A stretch of DNA of 32,716 nt, taken from positions 1 through 32,716 of IMG/VR virus record IMGVR_UViG_3300046804_004348. One strand, 5' to 3'. The translations under genes were made by a program, and so were the position numbers. How positions within the stretch are numbered: the first letter of the stretch is position 1; each line of letters opens with the position of its first letter. Of this stretch, positions 1 through 9,844 are shown one piece after another. The stretch is from a virus. Below the pieces are notes generated by a model. It was given only the letters and a program-made list of their open reading frames with translations, did not search any database and was not told the DNA's origin.

Positions 1-3000
1 TAGAGACAGGGACTGTTGACCATACCACTGTATTTGCATTGATTACTGGAAGTGTTACAAATGTACCATTACCTGTCAATATATTAGATACATTACCGTC
101 TAAGTTTGTGGCACTAATGTTTCCTATATTCATTGCTGAAACATTTCCGTTTAAACTTATATCACCAGGCGCTGTTAACACGCCGGTATTTTCAAATGTC
201 CAATAATATGTTGTTGTATTACCTACATCAGTTGTACCAATTGTAACTTCATGACTAAAATCATCAATTCGTGTAAATGCTTGTTCGCCACCCAAATATA
301 ATAAAACATTTGATGCATCTTGTACGCCACCTGCACGAAGGTGTAAGTGTGCCGGGCCAGTTGGATCAATAATCAAGTAACGATCATCTGCTGTAGAACT
401 ATCAGGATATAAGTTAAGTGTGCTTAATCCACTACCATCACCTGCATTATTTGCAGCACTTTGTATTACACTATTTCCACTAAATTTTAAATTACCATCA
501 TTTGTCAAATCAAGCCAATACATACTGCCGCCATTGTTACCAGCAGCAAGTCTAACCATGCGTGAATCTGGTAGTGGGTTACAATAAATTGCGGCAATAT
601 TTGATGACATTAAATTAGCACCATCTTCAACCCAAACTGAAGCTATTGAACTGTTACCGCCTGTTGCAAGTATACCTAAAGGTAATTGGTCAGTTGTCTG
701 AATTACTGATGTATTACTTCCAAATACATTACTAAATCCAGCAATGGTAAGACTATTTGCTATAGTTAAGTTTCCATCATTTTTGAAATCCCAAGTTGTA
801 GGACCACTTGCTATTGTAACATTACCTGAGGCTGATGCTCCTGCACCGGAAATTCCACCCATTATGGATATAGTGCCTCCATTACCACCTCCACCATAGC
901 CACCTTGTATCTGAATGTTTCCACCGATAGTGTTCCCACCTTCACCACCTAACAGTAAAATGGATCCTGCGACACCTGTGCTAAAACTATCTCCACCTTC
1001 TATGCGTACATACCCACCATCACCTGTATTAGGTCCATAACCACCTCGTATCTTTATATCACCACCAGAGCCACCTGTGTCACCACCACGACCCGCCCAT
1101 AGATATATGTCACCACCTTCGCCACTAGTACCGTCTGCGCCCTTACCTGGATTAATAACTATTCTTTGCGAGTTGTTATAACTAGCATCACCATCTGACG
1201 ATGTTACAATTATATCATCTTCTCTACCTTTAAATTTTAATGTTTGGCCAGTTAATGTTCCACCACTTGTATCGCCCCTCGCGGTGGTAAGTATAGGAAA
1301 TTTCCAACTTGCGTCAGGTAAAAATGCTGTTGCACCAATAGCTTGAATTAAATTAATATTACCTCTTACACCTGTACCTGCGCCGTTGCCAGGTTCAATA
1401 TCAATATATCCCCCGTTACTATTACCTGTTGCTTGGCCTGCTTGAAGTCTAATATAACCACCATCATTACCTAAGCTAGAATTACCGTCATCAGTTCCTG
1501 CGTTGCCAGCTCTTATTTCTACCTGACCACCGTCACCTGCAGTACTGTTATTTGAATTTACACCTGGTCCTCCTTGACCGGCATAAATGCGAACATCACC
1601 GCCGTGATTTCCAGGCAAATTGTTTTTATTACCACCATATAATCTTAAATCATCTGCTGGTTGAATTGTTACATCATCTGGTGCTGTTAATTCAAGGTCA
1701 CCACTGTCTACAGAAATTGTTCTTGGTGCAATAAAAGTTACACCATGTGTATTAATACCGCCTATATCAAATGTAATTGTAGAAGCAGAATCTATTGTAT
1801 AAGAAGGAGTAGAATTTAGTAAGCCGCCTAATGCAAAATTGTATTTTAGAGCTGGATTAAGGTAACCTGTTTCTCTATAACCACTTCCATCACTACCTGT
1901 TTCTCCATATGTGCCAAAATTAGATATTGGGTTGCCTGTATTATCCCCAAAGAATATAAACTGTCCGTAAGCGTAACCTACAAACCATTCATTTCCACCA
2001 AATGCACCTGAGTTTTGTAGAACTCCATTGCTGTAGGGTACAGGAGCTTGGTTATTAGTTTGTAAAAAGTTACCTACATCATATTGATCATCTCCACCGT
2101 CATCAATATTGTTTATAGGCCATTCTGCCGCATTCAAACCACTAATTGTGAATCCAGTAACAACTCCACTACTTACTGTAGTAACTGTCAATACGCAATC
2201 ATTGGTTACAGTTACACCATTAAGTTGTGTACCATCAAAGGTAATTGTATCTCCTGGAGCGAAACCAGTACCACCTGCATAACTCAACACACGATAGCTT
2301 GTATCACCTGCAATAACTATATTTGCATTAAAATCTATTCCTGAACCAGAAGTACCACTAGGAACTAAACTAGTATAAATTGATGATGTACCATTAGTAT
2401 AAAAATCTAAATTATATGGATCTTCACCCCAACTGCTTATTAATGCTGATGTGTTTGCAATTTCATCATAAAAGTTTGTTTGTATTGCACCAATGTTACC
2501 ACTTGCTGGTACTAAAATATTATCTACAAAATACTCAAAATATTCTTGTAAATTAGTTTTTGTTGGAACGAAAGAAGAATTGTCTGTGTATACAATTGCT
2601 AAACCTAATAAATCACTATTTCCTGATGTTATATTTACTTCGAACTGATCATTATCTGTGTTACTACTTGTTGTTACAGTAGCATTAGCTGTTTGCTTAT
2701 AAAAACCAATTTTACAAAATGCAGGATCATCATCCCACACTTTTGAATAAACTGCTTTATATCCATTATAACTTTCGGTCACAGTTACAATACTATCAAC
2801 ACTAAATGAAGCAAATTCGTTTTGATCGTTGCTAACCGTGGTAGTTACCTTGTTATTTGCTATGTAAGATATTAAATTGTCTAAACTTACATTAGAATTA
2901 TCAGTTGAATTTATTGAAATAGTAGAAGTATTATTTGGGTTTGCGTTGCTTACAGAAAATTCACCAGAAAGTTCTGCATTACCGTAATCATATGTGAAAC

Positions 3001-4057
3001 CTAATATCTGTGCATTTCCGCCGCCACCTAATGGTACCTGTGTGCCATTTGCGTACTTAACTGCAAAAGTATTACCTGGTAATGTTAAATTACCTTGTTT
3101 ATCAAAGGTCCAAGTCTTAGGACCTGCTTGCCAATTGGTTCCAATATAGGCTGAATCGTTGTCAACCCACATATAAGTATTGCTATTAAAACTGGCTAGG
3201 CTGGCATAGCTGCCGTTACCATTACCAGCTGTTAGTTCAACGCTAGCTGGGTCAAAAGTAAACAGTTTACTACCATAAGGTAATGTTAAATTGCCAGTAT
3301 TATCAAATTCCCATTGTCTAGCTGCACTATTTCCTGTGTCCATCACTTCTAAGTATATAGGCTTATTATTCTGTGAACTTAAACCTAAAATTTCTGAATT
3401 TATTGCACCAAAGTATCCATCGTTAGGAATAGTAACTCTTCCGGTATTATCAAACTTCCATTGGTTTGAATTTCCAGTATTGATTACAACATTACCTTGA
3501 AAGTTGCTCACGCTTAATGGTTGAGTTGGTGCATTTGCATCGCTAGGTAAATTTATGTCAGTTACTCCCTCTATACCGGGATTTATACGAATACCTTCTG
3601 ATGCATATTCTTCGGTTTCCGAATTATATTCACCAATAGTCCAACCACCATCATTCCAAACAACAAGATTACCCATACCATACTGTACTACATTAGAAGG
3701 GCCGCTTGGTGTACTTGTCATTGTAATACTACTGAAACTATTACTAATAGTATCAACAGGACCAAATGATCCGTCGCCTCGTAATGCATTTGCTACATTA
3801 CCATCAAGTGCTACTGTTGCAATATTGCCTATGCCAGATACATTAGCAACATCTACATTATATGCAGTTTCAGCAATCAATGCATATGCAGCATTACCAA
3901 CAGCTTGATATTCTAAATTAGCCCAGTCAGTTACACCATCGCCAAATTTCATTGCAAGTGTATCTGTTTCTAGTCCAGGTTCTCCCGCTGCTAGTATTGG
4001 ATTAGCACTTGTCCAGTTTGCTGCTGTGTCTCGTCTTAGTTTGATTATTGTTGTCAT
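1..4057 (-). CDS. Giant phage tail-fibre/adhesin protein, C-terminus beyond window
   Basis: The frame opens at ATG 4057 and stays open to the left edge, giving at least 1,352 residues. It begins MTTIIKLRRDTAANWTSANP, followed by an LAAGEPGLETDTLAMKFGDG stretch. This looks like the Mtd_N-type domain found at the start of many phage fibre proteins. The rest is low-complexity beta-rich sequence. It has at least five copies of a W-x-F-[DEK]-x-x-G-x-[LV]-T module (for example RQWEFDNTGNLTLP and KTWTFDKQGNLTLP) and a glycine-rich region with about ten GG-[YDQNT]-[IV]-x-[ILV] repeats. It is the last of five consecutive fibre-type genes, 12 bases after a 70-aa gene. The likely role is receptor binding or a long tail fibre on the virion; the receptor-binding tip would lie off the edge. 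Partial gene. Confidence 0.82.
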   Translation of the reverse strand, partial: MTTIIKLRRDTAANWTSANPILAAGEPGLETDTLAMKFGDGVTDWANLEYQAVGNAAYALIAETAYNVDVANVSGIGNIATVALDGNVANALRGDGSFGPVDTISNSFSSITMTSTPSGPSNVVQYGMGNLVVWNDGGWTIGEYNSETEEYASEGIRINPGIEGVTDINLPSDANAPTQPLSVSNFQGNVVINTGNSNQWKFDNTGRVTIPNDGYFGAINSEILGLSSQNNKPIYLEVMDTGNSAARQWEFDNTGNLTLPYGSKLFTFDPASVELTAGNGNGSYASLASFNSNTYMWVDNDSAYIGTNWQAGPKTWTFDKQGNLTLPGNTFAVKYANGTQVPLGGGGNAQILGFTYDYGNAELSGEFSVSNANPNNTSTISINSTDNSNVSLDNLISYIANNKVTTTVSNDQNEFASFSVDSIVTVTESYNGYKAVYSKVWDDDPAFCKIGFYKQTANATVTTSSNTDNDQFEVNITSGNSDLLGLAIVYTDNSSFVPTKTNLQEYFEYFVDNILVPASGNIGAIQTNFYDEIANTSALISSWGEDPYNLDFYTNGTSSIYTSLVPSGTSGSGIDFNANIVIAGDTSYRVLSYAGGTGFAPGDTITFDGTQLNGVTVTNDCVLTVTTVSSGVVTGFTISGLNAAEWPINNIDDGGDDQYDVGNFLQTNNQAPVPYSNGVLQNSGAFGGNEWFVGYAYGQFIFFGDNTGNPISNFGTYGETGSDGSGYRETGYLNPALKYNFALGGLLNSTPSYTIDSASTITFDIGGINTHGVTFIAPRTISVDSGDLELTAPDDVTIQPADDLRLYGGNKNNLPGNHGGDVRIYAGQGGPGVNSNNSTAGDGGQVEIRAGNAGTDDGNSSLGNDGGYIRLQAGQATGNSNGGYIDIEPGNGAGTGVRGNINLIQAIGATAFLPDASWKFPILTTARGDTSGGTLTGQTLKFKGREDDIIVTSSDGDASYNNSQRIVINPGKGADGTSGEGGDIYLWAGRGGDTGGSGGDIKIRGGYGPNTGDGGYVRIEGGDSFSTGVAGSILLLGGEGGNTIGGNIQIQGGYGGGGNGGTISIMGGISGAGASASGNVTIASGPTTWDFKNDGNLTIANSLTIAGFSNVFGSNTSVIQTTDQLPLGILATGGNSSIASVWVEDGANLMSSNIAAIYCNPLPDSRMVRLAAGNNGGSMYWLDLTNDGNLKFSGNSVIQSAANNAGDGSGLSTLNLYPDSSTADDRYLIIDPTGPAHLHLRAGGVQDASNVLLYLGGEQAFTRIDDFSHEVTIGTTDVGNTTTYYWTFENTGVLTAPGDISLNGNVSAMNIGNISATNLDGNVSNILTGNGTFVTLPVINANTVVWSTVPVS
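855..1610 (-). repeat. About ten GG-beta repeats inside the giant fibre gene
   Basis: On the minus-strand reading frame this segment encodes about ten copies of a short unit GG-[YDQNT]-[IV]-x-[ILV]-x-x-G-x-[GA]. Examples are GGDVRIYAGQGG, GGQVEIRAGNAG, GGDIKIRGGYGP and GGNIQIQGGYGG. The units fall in two runs separated by about 80 non-repeat residues. Alternating hydrophobic positions between glycine pairs suggest a regular beta-helix or polyglycine-like stack. The structure is inferred; the repeats are directly visible. Confidence 0.75.
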
Positions 4058-4069
4058 TTTATTTTCCTA

Positions 4070-4282
4070 TTAACCACCGTTGGCGTCACCGCCGTCTATT
4101 ATTAAGTCTAATAATGGATTGTATACTGTGTATGCATTTCCACCTTCATATGCGAATTCGTAGGCACCTATGTACACTGCTAATGCGGAACTCCATCGAT
4201 CACCCGTATAAACATAGGTGACTGTGTTATCACCTGTAAATATTTGACCAGCTGTTGGATCTTGTGGAAATTGTAGTGCCAT
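4070..4282 (-). CDS. Small fibre-associated protein, 70 aa
   Basis: A short protein beginning MALQFPQDPTAGQIFTGDN, followed by a VTYVYTGDRWSSA segment. The pattern 'FP..PT.GQ...... Y.Y.GDRW' is common at the start or end of phage structural and tail-fibre proteins, where a small beta unit closes on a tryptophan. Here it is a stand-alone gene between two long fibre genes, 50 bases after the upstream gene and 12 before the next. An AATAAATA late-promoter-like word lies 17 bases upstream of the ATG. It may be a fibre cap, connector or detached domain. The exact role is unknown. Confidence 0.6.
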   Translation of the reverse strand: MALQFPQDPTAGQIFTGDNTVTYVYTGDRWSSALAVYIGAYEFAYEGGNAYTVYNPLLDLIIDGGDANGG

Positions 4283-4299
4283 TTTTATACCTTATTTTA

Positions 4300-4307
4300 T
4301 ATTTATT
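4300..4307 (-). promoter_or_regulatory. Possible late promoter AATAAATA
   Basis: The minus strand reads AATAAATA in the 50-base gap between two fibre genes, 17 bases before the ATG at 4282. It matches seven of eight bases of the GATAAATA word found before other late-type genes here. The surroundings are very AT-rich, so chance is a real alternative. Confidence 0.35.
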
Positions 4308-4332
4308 TCTATATTTTAAACTTTATGTAACC

Positions 4333-7215
4333 TTAAACTATTTTCTCTATAGTTACACTACCGTATGTTGTAGCTGTAGGTGATCCAATCCATGTTACAC
4401 GATATATTCTTCCCGAACTTGTATCATTAAATGTTCCGGTCAATGTATCACTACCATAAGCAAATGTATATCCCAATGTTTGTCCTGAAGTAGTTATGGT
4501 TATACCTTGTCCGCCACCTGTTGTTATAGGAAAACTACTTACTCCATTAAACTGTATTAATTGCGTAGTCCAATAACATGTAAATGAGCCACTACCTGAT
4601 TTTATGTATGGCTGACTTGATCCATTTATTCCAGCTTTAAAATTTTCTATAGTTACTTCAGGTGTATTGTTATTGTATCCTGATGTAACTCTGTTATTAA
4701 GTAGTGTACCAGCAGAGGTAGCTCCTAATGACACATCAATATAGGCACCGCGGGATGTGCCTCCACTTTCAAAAAATCTAACTTTATCTATATATTGATC
4801 AAAAACTACATAATCACCGCTTAATGTTGAGTTCGGAGCTTGTATTAACTTTATTTCTCCGCCCTCATCTCCAGAATTTGATGTATCAAATACTTTTATT
4901 CCACTACTATCCTTAATACTTGCATTAGCAGGTAAATTTAAATCACCACTTGTGTCAAACAACCAATTCTTACTACCGTTTGATCTAATTGTATATCCTG
5001 TAACATTTGTGTAGAATCCTGCTCCACTGGTAGCTCGTAAATCTAAATCAGACACCACAGTATTATCAGTAGCAAACACATTTGCGTCTACAAAGTTTAA
5101 TTTAGAACCATTTGGAAATGTTAAATTACCGGCAGAATCAAACACGAATGTTTTACTTGTTCCTGAACTATTACTGACTAAAGATAAACTACCTGTTGAT
5201 TTAATATTAGCTGTTAATAGATTACCTGCAGTTACATTGCCACCTACACTAATTTTACCTGAAGGTATTTCTAATGTTTGTGTACTATGGTTAATTCTAC
5301 CGTATATGTTGCTGGTAAGGAATCCGCCGGTTGCAAATATAATATCGTTTGTTGTTCCTTGATCACCTGTAGCTAAAACTAGATTGCCACCATAACTTCC
5401 TGCTTGCGCTTGTACAAATAAGTATCCATCATTCGGTCCTGTAACAGTGTAATTCGCATCATTAAATGCAGAACTTGTGAAACCTAAATCAGCCCAACCC
5501 CCACTGTCTGTACCATTGTCAGCTTGTGCTACCCAGTCACTTGAACCAGTGTCACTAGAGTTGATAATCATCGCTTGAATAAAATCTGATCCAACTTCTT
5601 TAGCTACTATTACTGGATTATTGAATGCTGTTAAACTCGCTCCAGGTCCTACATACAGATGAGTGTTACTAATAATATTACCCTGTGCTCCTATGCCACC
5701 TGCAGTATGTATTGATCCTGATGATGGACTTATTGATTCAGTATTGCTTGTGACTATTAAATTACCAGTTCTTATATTACCAGTTACGCTTAAGCTACTT
5801 AAATTACCAACACTTGTAATATTTGGCTGTGCATTTGCAGTAACAGTGGTTGCAGATGCACTTGTAATCCCTGTTAGTTGACTTCCATTACCTATAAAGA
5901 AATTAGCTGATACATTACCTGTTACACTTAAACTTGTGAGTGTACCAACACTGGTTATATTAGGTTGTGCATTAGTTGTTACTGTTGCTGCTCTTGCTGA
6001 ATTACCTACGACGCCAGTTACATTTGCACCTGCTATAAATCCTGTAAATGCTGTTCTTTGTTTAGTATTATCTGGAAACGTGATATTTCCTGTTTTGTCA
6101 AAATTCCACGTTTGTATGTTTGCCCCACCTGCTGCATTTGCTCTTATAAAAACATTACCTTGAGAACCTGCTTTTAAATCTATATTAGTCGTTTCTAAAT
6201 AATTGTCAAACGGTAATGTTAGGGTTCCATTGTTTAAATAACTCCAATTTTTAGAGCCACCTGTTTGTATCACTAATTCACCACCTGGATTACTGCCATT
6301 TATCTGTGCAATAAATCCTAATGCTGTACTAACACTTGAAAAAGTAACACTGTCTGTAGTATTCAAACTTTGATTAAAAGGATTATTTCCTCCGCCTCCT
6401 CCTGCAGTTGTTTGTATGCTTCCGTCAGGAAAGGTAATTGTATTTGCAAATATATCAGGATTAGGCATTACTGCTGGACTCAAATCTACCCAAGTATTAC
6501 CATCATAATTTATGTAAGCACGACCTTCATCACTATCAAACCACAAATGTCCTTGTGGAAGATTAGGAGCATTGTTCCCAATGTAAATAGGTACGTCATC
6601 CGCCCAATATAAGTTACCATTACCATCTGTCGTTAGATAATTTGTTGCATTTCCACCAGATATTTTTAATTTTGATACGTTACCTAAATTTACTTGAGTG
6701 CTACTAATGGTTACAACATTTGCTACGCCATTGCTACTAAATGTAATATTTCCATTAGAATGAACAATTACATTACTGTTTCCGTTATATAATGATCCAG
6801 AAACATTTGGATCAGGGCTTATCCAGTTAACATTTCCTGTGCCATCTGTCGTTAATACATAGCCGTTAGCACCACCAGTCAAGTGAAAATTATTTAAATT
6901 GGTTTGAATATTTGCAAATAAATTACCGGTAACATATAAATTACCACGTAATTGTAAACGTGATGTTGATTCTGTATAAGTTAGATTACTGCTACCACCA
7001 AATCCACGACTATTATTGAACTGAATTTGTCCATTAGCACCTCCGGCGCTGTTTAATATTTGTAGTTGCGGATTGTTGTCTAAGTTGTTCTGAGTATACG
7101 TTGCAATAAGCGTGTTTGTATTATTTGCATTTTGTTGTACACTTATTACGTTGGCAGTATTGCCTAATCCATCTGTGTCGTTTATAAATGTATACGGACT
7201 TGGTTTTGTTGCCAT
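4333..7215 (-). CDS. Tail-fibre / virion structural protein, 960 aa
   Basis: A long repetitive beta-rich protein. Residues about 58-95 hold the module 'GANGQIQFNN...SSNLTY...LQLRGNL', which recurs in other fibre genes here. Residues about 410-490 contain two copies of a unit with the core NAQPNITSVG followed by LSVTGN. Between them lies FFIGNGSQLTGI, a phrase frequent in marine T4-like fibres. Several W/F-x-FD-x-x-G-[ND]-[LI]-T-[FL]-P modules (TWNFDKTGNITFP, SKNWLFDTSGDLNLP) are shared with the giant fibre gene downstream. The stretch ANGYVLTTDGTGNVNW, at about residues 116-131, is another fibre hallmark. It follows the 455-aa fibre gene by 13 bases, so the two are probably co-transcribed. 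Likely a trimeric fibre component; the adsorption role is inferred. Confidence 0.78.
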   Translation of the reverse strand: MATKPSPYTFINDTDGLGNTANVISVQQNANNTNTLIATYTQNNLDNNPQLQILNSAGGANGQIQFNNSRGFGGSSNLTYTESTSRLQLRGNLYVTGNLFANIQTNLNNFHLTGGANGYVLTTDGTGNVNWISPDPNVSGSLYNGNSNVIVHSNGNITFSSNGVANVVTISSTQVNLGNVSKLKISGGNATNYLTTDGNGNLYWADDVPIYIGNNAPNLPQGHLWFDSDEGRAYINYDGNTWVDLSPAVMPNPDIFANTITFPDGSIQTTAGGGGGNNPFNQSLNTTDSVTFSSVSTALGFIAQINGSNPGGELVIQTGGSKNWSYLNNGTLTLPFDNYLETTNIDLKAGSQGNVFIRANAAGGANIQTWNFDKTGNITFPDNTKQRTAFTGFIAGANVTGVVGNSARAATVTTNAQPNITSVGTLTSLSVTGNVSANFFIGNGSQLTGITSASATTVTANAQPNITSVGNLSSLSVTGNIRTGNLIVTSNTESISPSSGSIHTAGGIGAQGNIISNTHLYVGPGASLTAFNNPVIVAKEVGSDFIQAMIINSSDTGSSDWVAQADNGTDSGGWADLGFTSSAFNDANYTVTGPNDGYLFVQAQAGSYGGNLVLATGDQGTTNDIIFATGGFLTSNIYGRINHSTQTLEIPSGKISVGGNVTAGNLLTANIKSTGSLSLVSNSSGTSKTFVFDSAGNLTFPNGSKLNFVDANVFATDNTVVSDLDLRATSGAGFYTNVTGYTIRSNGSKNWLFDTSGDLNLPANASIKDSSGIKVFDTSNSGDEGGEIKLIQAPNSTLSGDYVVFDQYIDKVRFFESGGTSRGAYIDVSLGATSAGTLLNNRVTSGYNNNTPEVTIENFKAGINGSSQPYIKSGSGSFTCYWTTQLIQFNGVSSFPITTGGGQGITITTSGQTLGYTFAYGSDTLTGTFNDTSSGRIYRVTWIGSPTATTYGSVTIEKIV

Positions 7216-7228
7216 TTTATTTTTCCTA

Positions 7229-8596
7229 TTATGCTACTTTCCAAAATTGTATGATACCGGTTTGAAATCCATCATATCCATTTACAGCTACTCCTTGTGG
7301 ATCATTTGCTATTGCCTGTAAGCCTATTCTAGTAGTGCCTGATAAAACTATTTGACCTGTACCATTAATTGTTGTGGTTGACACACTTACTTCAACAGCA
7401 GATATATTTTGCAAAGTAAAATTTGTATCCATATTCTGAAATCTTGTAAATACAGTAATAGGAATAATCACCTCTGGATCCACACCAGTTACTGGCAATG
7501 ATAAATTGTAAACATAGGTACCTGCTGGTAAATTAAAAGTATACCCTAATGGTCCTGAAAAATTAATTGTTGCACCTATGGTATTCCTTTCAAAAGTGTC
7601 AAATATAATCAGCTGCCATGCGTTAGATCCTATCCCTAAACCTCCACTACGCCTTGACATTATTACACTCGGAGCACTTGATGATCTTACAAACCCAACT
7701 GTTGCTACTTGTCCAGAAAATGTTCCATTTGGAGTTGGTGCTAGTGGTATACCAGTAAATATAGGACTAATTTTTTGATTTTGAACAAATTGTGTCGTAG
7801 CAAGTAGATTACTTCTGTCACTTGATACTTGAGTTGTGGCTGTAACATTGCCTACTAAACTTACGTTAGTAAACGTAACGTTTGAAGTATTTGCTTTTGT
7901 ATTCATAACCGACTGCACAAATGCAGTTGTTGCTATTGAATTATCAGATGTTGCAACATTAGTAATTGTTGGGGCTGTTGGTGTACCTGTAAAGTTAGGA
8001 CTATTTATATTTGCCTTTGTTGGCAAAATGTCGTTTAACAATCCTAATGGCACAGGTGCATTTATTGAAGCATCAAGTGTTATAAGAGGAACGGAAACAT
8101 TACCTGTAAGTGTAGGATTATTAGGAGATAATAATCCTGTTAACTGACTTCCGTTACCATAAAATGCATTAGCATAAACAACATTTGCTTCTACACGATT
8201 AGCAACTTGTATGTTTGCCAATGATTCAACTCTAGCTGCAATAAGACTTTCCGCTGTAACAGTACCTGACGCTGAAATACTTTTTGCTAATACCTCACTT
8301 GAATTTAATAAATTTAGTACATTTAAGTTGCCATTAATTTGTAGGTTAGATGAATTAGTATCAAATACAAAATTTCTGCTGCTAGATAGCTGATTTATGT
8401 TACTTGAAAATTGCACTGCACCAGGCACACCTGCAGCCGATGGATTTATAACAGTGATGTTTGTTACATTGGATCCTCTTCTTGCTGCAATGTCTGCCTG
8501 TGAGGCTGCAGTTTGAGCAGTTTGTGCTGCCTGTAACGCTGTATTAGCTGCAGTAATTGCTATTGTTGCTGCGGTATTTTCATTTATTGTTGCCAT
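7229..8596 (-). CDS. Tail-fibre protein with C-terminal jelly-roll-like domain, 455 aa
   Basis: Residues about 5-40 are alanine/glutamine-rich and look like a trimeric coiled-coil lead. They are followed by AGVPGAVQFSSN, the shared fibre module. The middle carries NAFYGNGSQLTGL and two 'FTGTPTAPT...IATTAFV' units, a well-known phage fibre repeat. The last 140 residues are different: non-repetitive, with NAWQLIIFDTFERN, then LPAGTYVYNLSLPV, and ending GIIQFWKVA. Their spacing resembles C1q/TNF-like jelly-roll heads on phage fibres, which is an inference from pattern only. The gene lies 9 bases after the 405-aa fibre gene and 13 before the 960-aa one. A receptor-binding head is a reasonable role. 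Confidence 0.76.
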   Translation of the reverse strand: MATINENTAATIAITAANTALQAAQTAQTAASQADIAARRGSNVTNITVINPSAAGVPGAVQFSSNINQLSSSRNFVFDTNSSNLQINGNLNVLNLLNSSEVLAKSISASGTVTAESLIAARVESLANIQVANRVEANVVYANAFYGNGSQLTGLLSPNNPTLTGNVSVPLITLDASINAPVPLGLLNDILPTKANINSPNFTGTPTAPTITNVATSDNSIATTAFVQSVMNTKANTSNVTFTNVSLVGNVTATTQVSSDRSNLLATTQFVQNQKISPIFTGIPLAPTPNGTFSGQVATVGFVRSSSAPSVIMSRRSGGLGIGSNAWQLIIFDTFERNTIGATINFSGPLGYTFNLPAGTYVYNLSLPVTGVDPEVIIPITVFTRFQNMDTNFTLQNISAVEVSVSTTTINGTGQIVLSGTTRIGLQAIANDPQGVAVNGYDGFQTGIIQFWKVA

Positions 8597-8605
8597 AATT
8601 TTAAA

Positions 8606-9823
8606 TTAGAATGATGATAGTGCTACACGTTTCCAGGTATTTGCTGCTGTACAGACATAAATGTAATTTGTATCCCAAACAATCATCCCTGGCAAGCCTG
8701 AAGAATTTCCTAACTTTGTAAATTGATTTTGTCTGAACGAACTTAAGACACTAAGGTTTATTAAATTAGCATTTGGTGCCGTAACAACTGATCCAACAAT
8801 TAAATTACCAGATACACCTATATTACCAGCCGTTGTGTTACCACAGAATATATTACCAATAATTAAATTACCAGGTAAACTGTTGATATTTCCAGTATTT
8901 GTAATCCCGTTAACTGTGAGATTGCCATTACTTTGTATTGTACCACCTATACTTAAATTACCAACTGCAGTTATATTACCTGCTGCTGAAATAACACCCG
9001 GTGTTCTTAAATTACCACCGGTTATATTACCTGTTGCAGTCATGCCTACCTGTGCAACAATGTTTTGAGCAGATAAAATATTACCAGTGACACTAAAATT
9101 GTTACCTGCTACTCCAGTAAAATTAGCAATACTGTCAGCTACAAATTTTGTAGTTGCTATTTGAGATCCATAGGCTCCAAAACTAGGTTGTGGTGCAACT
9201 GGTGTACCTGTGAACACCGGGCTATTAATTGGCGCTACTCCAAATAACGATGCTCCATTTCCAACAAAAGTACCAAATATATTACCTACTACAGATAGGT
9301 TTCCATTGATTATAGCATTACTAAACACCCCTAAATTAGCTATAGATGCGAATGTAATTGTTGCATTGCTTGCAGTAATATTGGAAGTGATTATATTTGC
9401 TATATTAGCTTGTTGTGAATTTACATTTCCTGCAATATTCAAGTTACCACTGGTAAACATTAGTGACGAACTTCCGGTAAAGCCATTGCCGGTGCCTGAA
9501 CTTAACTGAACTACTCCTGGTAAACCTGCTGGTACATTGGTAACACTTGTAAGAGTAATTGTGTTAGCAGTTCTTGCTTGTGTAGCATAAGTTAAGGCTA
9601 AAGTTGCTGAATTGGCTGAATTAAAAGAAAACTGCAATGAGTTAGCTGCTGCCTGACTCGCTCTATTTGCTGAAATCGCTGCATTAGATGCGAAGCCATT
9701 TGCACGATTTGCTTCTTGTTGTGAAATAACTGCTGCTATTCTTGCGCTTGCTGCAGAATTATTAGCTGCGGTAGCAAAGTTTGCTGCATCATTTACGAAT
9801 TGATATGGATCGGTTGTTGCCAT
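8606..9823 (-). CDS. Tail-fibre protein, 405 aa
   Basis: The N-terminus (about 90 residues) is rich in Ala, Asn and Ser with heptad-like spacing. It is followed by AGLPGVVQLSSG, the same junction module as in the neighbouring 455-aa protein. The central part has many GN[IL] repeats (ITAVGNLSIGGTIQSNGN) and one unit with FTGTPVAPQP and IATTKFV. The C-terminus reads IYVCTAANTWKRVALSSF. It closely resembles the end of the 341-aa fibre protein encoded at 27482-26457, pointing to a common terminal domain. The gene begins 21 bases after the nucleotidyltransferase gene and heads a run of fibre genes. Likely a virion fibre; partner and receptor are unknown. Confidence 0.77.
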   Translation of the reverse strand: MATTDPYQFVNDAANFATAANNSAASARIAAVISQQEANRANGFASNAAISANRASQAAANSLQFSFNSANSATLALTYATQARTANTITLTSVTNVPAGLPGVVQLSSGTGNGFTGSSSLMFTSGNLNIAGNVNSQQANIANIITSNITASNATITFASIANLGVFSNAIINGNLSVVGNIFGTFVGNGASLFGVAPINSPVFTGTPVAPQPSFGAYGSQIATTKFVADSIANFTGVAGNNFSVTGNILSAQNIVAQVGMTATGNITGGNLRTPGVISAAGNITAVGNLSIGGTIQSNGNLTVNGITNTGNINSLPGNLIIGNIFCGNTTAGNIGVSGNLIVGSVVTAPNANLINLSVLSSFRQNQFTKLGNSSGLPGMIVWDTNYIYVCTAANTWKRVALSSF

Positions 9824-9844
9824 GATTTTTCCTTATAATTTTTA

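Noticed and set aside
1-4057. Diversity-generating retroelement, suggested by the Mtd_N-like start of the giant fibre gene
   Set aside because: No reverse transcriptase gene or template/variable repeat pair is visible in the window. The C-terminus where a variable region would lie is beyond the edge, so it cannot be claimed.
1552-9509. Many plus-strand frames of 60-117 codons across the fibre block
   Set aside because: All lie opposite long minus-strand genes with recognisable fibre motifs. They have no ribosome sites or overlaps and arise because AT-rich repeats have few antisense stops.
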